The notes under the pieces were generated by a model. That model had not been told where the DNA came from. It did no database searches and saw only the letters and a list, made by a program, of their open reading frames with translations. This document shows, one piece after another, positions 5,304-7,571 of a DNA stretch of 7,571 bases. Source of the stretch: Gammaproteobacteria bacterium (GTDB lineage: Bacteria; Pseudomonadota; Gammaproteobacteria; Xanthomonadales; Xanthomonadaceae); the NCBI GenBank assembly GCA_012510865.1, contig JAAZHF010000052.1, positions 1-7,571 on the forward strand, read 5' to 3'. Each line of letters opens with the position of its first letter. The stretch's first letter is position 1. The position numbers and the translations under genes were made by a program.

Positions 5304-5792
5304 TCAGCCGCGGAAGTCGGTGTGGCAGGCCTTGCAGTCCTTGCCGATGTCGTCGAGCGTGGCCTTGAGGCCGGCGCAGTCCATCGGCGGCGACGTGCGT
5401 GCCCTGTCCAGCGTCGCGCGGAAGCCGGCGGTGTGCTGCGCGAAGCGGGTGTTTTCGGCAAGCCCGGGGAAGGCCGGGTCGAGGTCGTTGCCGAGCAGGC
5501 GGAGGGCCTCGAGGTGGGGCAGGGCGTCGATGGCGCCGCAGCGGTTGGCGTCGAGCTTCTGCCGCAGCTGGGCGGCGTGCGCCGACATCAGCTGCATGGC
5601 CGCGGTCGGATACTTGTCCTGCCAGGTGCGGCGGCCCTCGAAGGTGCGCATCAGCATGACCAGCGCGACGATCCCGACCACCAGGCCCAGCAGGAAGACG
5701 AACAGGTAGCGGCTGGCGGCCGACGGCGCCCGGCGCGGCTGGCGGGGTGCGTTCGGATCGGACGGAGTGGCTTGCGGCCTGGGTGTCGACAT
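5304..5792 (-). CDS. Membrane-anchored class II (cytochrome c'-type) monoheme cytochrome c
   Basis: The 162-residue protein ends in CKACHTDFRG, the C-terminal haem site of cytochrome c' and related four-helix class II cytochromes. Cys153 and Cys156 bind haem covalently and His157 is the axial ligand. A Pro/Arg-rich, presumably cytoplasmic tail (1-28) precedes one membrane segment at about 29-48. The rest is helical and periplasmic, including AAQLRQKLDANRC, the helix around PHLEAL, and TRFAQHTAGFRATLDRART. Soluble cytochrome c' has a cleaved signal peptide and about 130 residues, so this looks like an anchored relative with a retained N-terminal anchor. Members bind NO or CO or carry electrons, but nothing here identifies the partner. 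Two further cysteines lie near residues 85 and 139. The start at 5792 has an AAGGGAAG stretch about 9-16 bases upstream and is preceded by a good -10 hexamer. It is divergent from tcdA. Confidence 0.85.
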   Translation of the reverse strand: MSTPRPQATPSDPNAPRQPRRAPSAASRYLFVFLLGLVVGIVALVMLMRTFEGRRTWQDKYPTAAMQLMSAHAAQLRQKLDANRCGAIDALPHLEALRLLGNDLDPAFPGLAENTRFAQHTAGFRATLDRARTSPPMDCAGLKATLDDIGKDCKACHTDFRG

Positions 5793-5822
5793 TGCGTGGC
5801 TTCCCTTGGGTCGAAAGGACCG

Positions 5823-5828
5823 ATTGTA
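5823..5828 (-). promoter_or_regulatory. -10 element for the cytochrome gene
   Basis: TACAAT on the minus strand (five of six matches to TATAAT) lies 30 bases before the ATG at 5792. It predicts a leader of roughly 23 bases that carries the purine-rich ribosome site. No good -35 box is seen at 16-18 bases. Confidence 0.45.
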
Positions 5829-5842
5829 TTCGCCGGTGCCGC

Positions 5843-5848
5843 TAAAAT
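5843..5848 (+). promoter_or_regulatory. -10 element for tcdA, probable leaderless start
   Basis: TAAAAT (five of six matches to TATAAT) is separated from the tcdA ATG by only six bases, so transcription would begin at or next to the A of the start codon. No Shine-Dalgarno sequence precedes the ATG, which agrees with a leaderless mRNA. The predicted -35 region (about 5820-5825, CCGATT) overlaps the cytochrome -10 on the other strand. Confidence 0.45.
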
Positions 5849-5854
5849 GCGCGC

Positions 5855-6712
5855 ATGGACACCGGCTGGAACCAGCGCTTCGCGGGCATCGACCGACTCT
5901 ACGGCCGCGGCGCGGTCGAGCGCTTCGCCACGTGCCACGTCGCCGTGATCGGCCTGGGCGGGGTCGGCTCCTGGGTCGCCGAGGCGCTGGCGCGCAGCGG
6001 GGTCGGCAGCCTGACCCTCGTCGACGCCGACGACCTGTGCGTGTCCAACACCAACCGCCAGCTGCCGGCGCTGGACGGGCACTACGGCCGCGCCAAGGTC
6101 GAGGCCATGGCCGAGCGCTGCCGGGCGATCAACCCCGCGATGGCCGTGCATGCGGTGCCCAGCTTCCTCACCCCGTCCAACCTCGGCGAGCTGCTCGACC
6201 GCGGCGACGACCTCGTGGTCGATGCCTGCGACAGCTTCCGCAGCAAGGTCGAGATGATCGCCTGGTGCCGGCGTCGCAAGCTGCCGCTGGTGGCGGTGGG
6301 CTCCGCGGGCGGCCGCGTCGACCCGACGCTGGTGCGCGTGCGCGACCTCTCGCGGACCGAGCACGACGCGATGCTGGCCCTGGTGCGCAAGAAGCTGCGC
6401 GGCGAGTTCAACTTCCCGAAGGGCCCGAAGCGCTACTTCGGGGTGCCGGCGGTGTATTCGCTGGAGAACGTCCGCTACCCGCAGGCCGACGGCAGCGTCT
6501 GCGGCCTGCGCCCCGCATCCGGCGGCGAGGAGGGGTTCAAGCTCGACTGCGGCAGCGGCCTGGGCGCGGCCACCCACGTCACCGGGGCCTTCGCCTTCGC
6601 CGCCGCCGGCAAGGCGCTGGACATGCTGCTGGCGGCGAAGCGCAGGGGCGTCGCCGCGGACGGGAACCGGCGCGCGCCGATCGAGGCGGACACGGCCGCA
6701 CGCCGACCCTAG
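5855..6712 (+). CDS. tcdA: tRNA threonylcarbamoyladenosine dehydratase TcdA (CsdL/YgdL)
   Basis: TcdA is an E1-like (ThiF/MoeB superfamily) cytoplasmic enzyme. It activates t6A37 of ANN-decoding tRNAs with ATP and cyclises it to ct6A, working with the CsdA-CsdE sulfur-transfer pair in E. coli. The nucleotide-binding loop GLGGVG is at residues 33-38, followed by the acidic strand end LVDADD (55-60), the NTNRQ motif (65-69) with Arg68, Lys81, and the DACDS motif (123-127). The late LDCGSGLGAATHVTG segment matches the E. coli MDCASGFGAAT region. The absence of zinc-binding CxxC pairs separates it from MoeB and ThiF. It is 285 residues against 268 in E. coli; the excess is a polar, Arg/Ala-rich tail from about residue 266 that may be dispensable. 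The ATG at 5855 gives the conserved WNQRFAGIDRLYG start just after it. The neighbours do not include csdA or csdE. It is convergent with the TatD-family gene, with a 64-base gap in which I see no clear terminator. Confidence 0.95.
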   Translation: MDTGWNQRFAGIDRLYGRGAVERFATCHVAVIGLGGVGSWVAEALARSGVGSLTLVDADDLCVSNTNRQLPALDGHYGRAKVEAMAERCRAINPAMAVHAVPSFLTPSNLGELLDRGDDLVVDACDSFRSKVEMIAWCRRRKLPLVAVGSAGGRVDPTLVRVRDLSRTEHDAMLALVRKKLRGEFNFPKGPKRYFGVPAVYSLENVRYPQADGSVCGLRPASGGEEGFKLDCGSGLGAATHVTGAFAFAAAGKALDMLLAAKRRGVAADGNRRAPIEADTAARRP

Positions 6713-6776
6713 GACCGCGTCCCGCGAAAGCGTGCTTCGGCAACCGGTCGGCCGCGAGCGCGCCCCGGGACCCGCG

Positions 6777-7559
6777 TCACTCCGCGATGGGCGGCAGCCC
6801 GAACAGCCTTTGCGCATTCCGGGTGGTCGCGGATGCCACCTCGGCCGGGTCGACCCCGCGCAGGGTCGCGATCGCCTCGCACACCACGCGCAGCCGCGCC
6901 GGTTCGTTGGGCTGGCCGCGGATGCCCGAGTCGGGCTGGTCCGGCGCATCGGTCTCCAGCAGCAGGAACTCGAGCGGCATGTCCGCCGCCAGCCTGCGCA
7001 GGCGGCTGGCGCGCTCGTAGGTCACCGGTCCGCCGAGCCCGACCAGGAAGCCGAGCTCCCACAGCGCCTCCGCCTGCTGCCGGCTGCCGGAGAAGCTGTG
7101 CACCACGCCGCGCAGGCCGCCGATGCGGCGGATGGCGGCGGTGACCTGGTCGACCGCGCGCCGCGCGTGGACCACCAGCGGCAGGTCGAAGTCGCGGGCA
7201 ACGCGCAGCTGCGCTTCGAAGACGCGGGACTGGGCCCCGGGATCGAGGCCGTCGACGAAATGGTCGAGCCCGCACTCGCCGACGGCCACCGGGCGCTCGC
7301 GCTCGATCCACTCCCGCAGCTGGCCGACATGGGCCTCTTCGTGGTGCGCGAGGAAGGTCGGGTGCAGGCCGTAGGCCGGATGCAGGCCGGGGTCCAGCGA
7401 CGCCGCCTCCCGCAGCGCCGGCCAGGCCGCCGCGTGCGTGGCCGGCAGCACCTGCATGGCGACACCGGCGGCCCGCGCGCGGGCCACGACCGCGGCGCGA
7501 TCGCGCGCGAACTCGAGCGCATCCAGGTGGCAGTGCGAATCGACCAGCACCCGCGTCAA
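6777..7559 (-). CDS. yjjV: TatD-family metal-dependent hydrolase, YjjV type
   Basis: This is a TIM-barrel amidohydrolase-superfamily protein with a two-metal site; TatD relatives act as 3'-5' DNases, and the YjjV branch is a putative deoxyribonuclease. Numbered from the TTG at 7559 (260 residues), the metal ligands are His9 and His11 (DSHCHLD), Glu95 (GECGLD), His131 (VVHARR), His154 (VVHSFSGS) and Asp204 (ETDAPD); YGLHP at 63-67 is also typical. The segment from HSFSGS through QPNEP follows E. coli YjjV (259 residues) more closely than TatD. The start is uncertain: TTG at 7559 has little room for a ribosome site, whereas GTG at 7550 has GGGGA nine bases upstream and begins MLVDSHCH. The frame also stays open to the window edge, so a start further right is possible. 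GECGLD has Cys where E. coli YjjV has Ile. Confidence 0.92.
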   Translation of the reverse strand: MTRVLVDSHCHLDALEFARDRAAVVARARAAGVAMQVLPATHAAAWPALREAASLDPGLHPAYGLHPTFLAHHEEAHVGQLREWIERERPVAVGECGLDHFVDGLDPGAQSRVFEAQLRVARDFDLPLVVHARRAVDQVTAAIRRIGGLRGVVHSFSGSRQQAEALWELGFLVGLGGPVTYERASRLRRLAADMPLEFLLLETDAPDQPDSGIRGQPNEPARLRVVCEAIATLRGVDPAEVASATTRNAQRLFGLPPIAE

Positions 7560-7571
7560 TCCCCGCGGCGC

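Noticed and set aside
4135..5709. Long plus-strand open frame opposite the DUF456, lipoprotein and cytochrome genes
   Set aside because: It is low-complexity Arg/Ala/Gln/His sequence spanning three recognised genes and their gaps; a GC-rich shadow.
6713..6776. Terminator sought between convergent tcdA and the TatD-family gene
   Set aside because: Only stems of about four to six pairs with imperfect arms are visible, so I see no convincing terminator in the 64 bases.
5651..6949. Minus-strand open frame opposite tcdA, extending over the divergent promoter region
   Set aside because: It is antisense to a complete tcdA and crosses intergenic sequence without any recognisable domain.

Overview
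The window looks like an ordinary chromosomal segment of a GC-rich gammaproteobacterium, most likely in the Xanthomonadaceae (Lysobacteraceae), close to Lysobacter, Luteimonas or Xanthomonas. Three things point there. Base composition is very high in G+C, roughly 70% by eye. The protein families fit: single-chain class I fumarase, an extended PldA, and a glycine-zipper lipoprotein with a cysteine-containing linker. A GTAG/GTGG-headed palindromic repeat (GCGGCTACAGCCGC core), of the kind scattered through these genomes, sits between two convergent genes. The assignment is inference; no rRNA or other marker gene is present.

Layout: (1) 1-1386, plus strand: the 3' part of a class I fumarate hydratase, cut by the window edge. 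(2) 1387-1566: a 180-base convergent intergenic region with four REP-like units, three in direct orientation at an exact 38-base period and a fourth inverted, followed by a degenerate 27-base tandem duplication that runs into the next gene's stop codon. (3) 1567-4057, minus strand: pldA (outer-membrane phospholipase A) followed by a membrane-anchored cardiolipin synthase-like phospholipase D protein. (4) 4138-4623, minus: a small DUF456 membrane protein. (5) 4702-5181, minus: a SlyB-like glycine-zipper lipoprotein. (6) 5304-5792, minus: a membrane-anchored class II (cytochrome c'-type) monoheme cytochrome. (7) 5855-6712, plus: tcdA, the tRNA ct6A37-forming dehydratase, divergent from the cytochrome gene. 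(8) 6777-7559, minus: a TatD-family hydrolase of the YjjV type, convergent with tcdA and starting at or near the right edge.

The centre of the window has an envelope theme: phospholipid hydrolysis and synthesis, a DUF456 membrane protein, an outer-membrane lipoprotein and an anchored cytochrome, all read leftwards. Every minus-strand gene gap from pldA to the cytochrome holds a perfect GC-rich hairpin without a T-tract. The 62-base divergent region between the cytochrome and tcdA holds two back-to-back -10-like hexamers, and the tcdA one lies so close to its ATG that a leaderless transcript is likely.

I found no phage, insertion sequence, CRISPR, toxin-antitoxin or defence genes and no novel multi-gene system. 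The most unusual structures are the phased REP array and its overlap with the 3' end of the phospholipase D gene.
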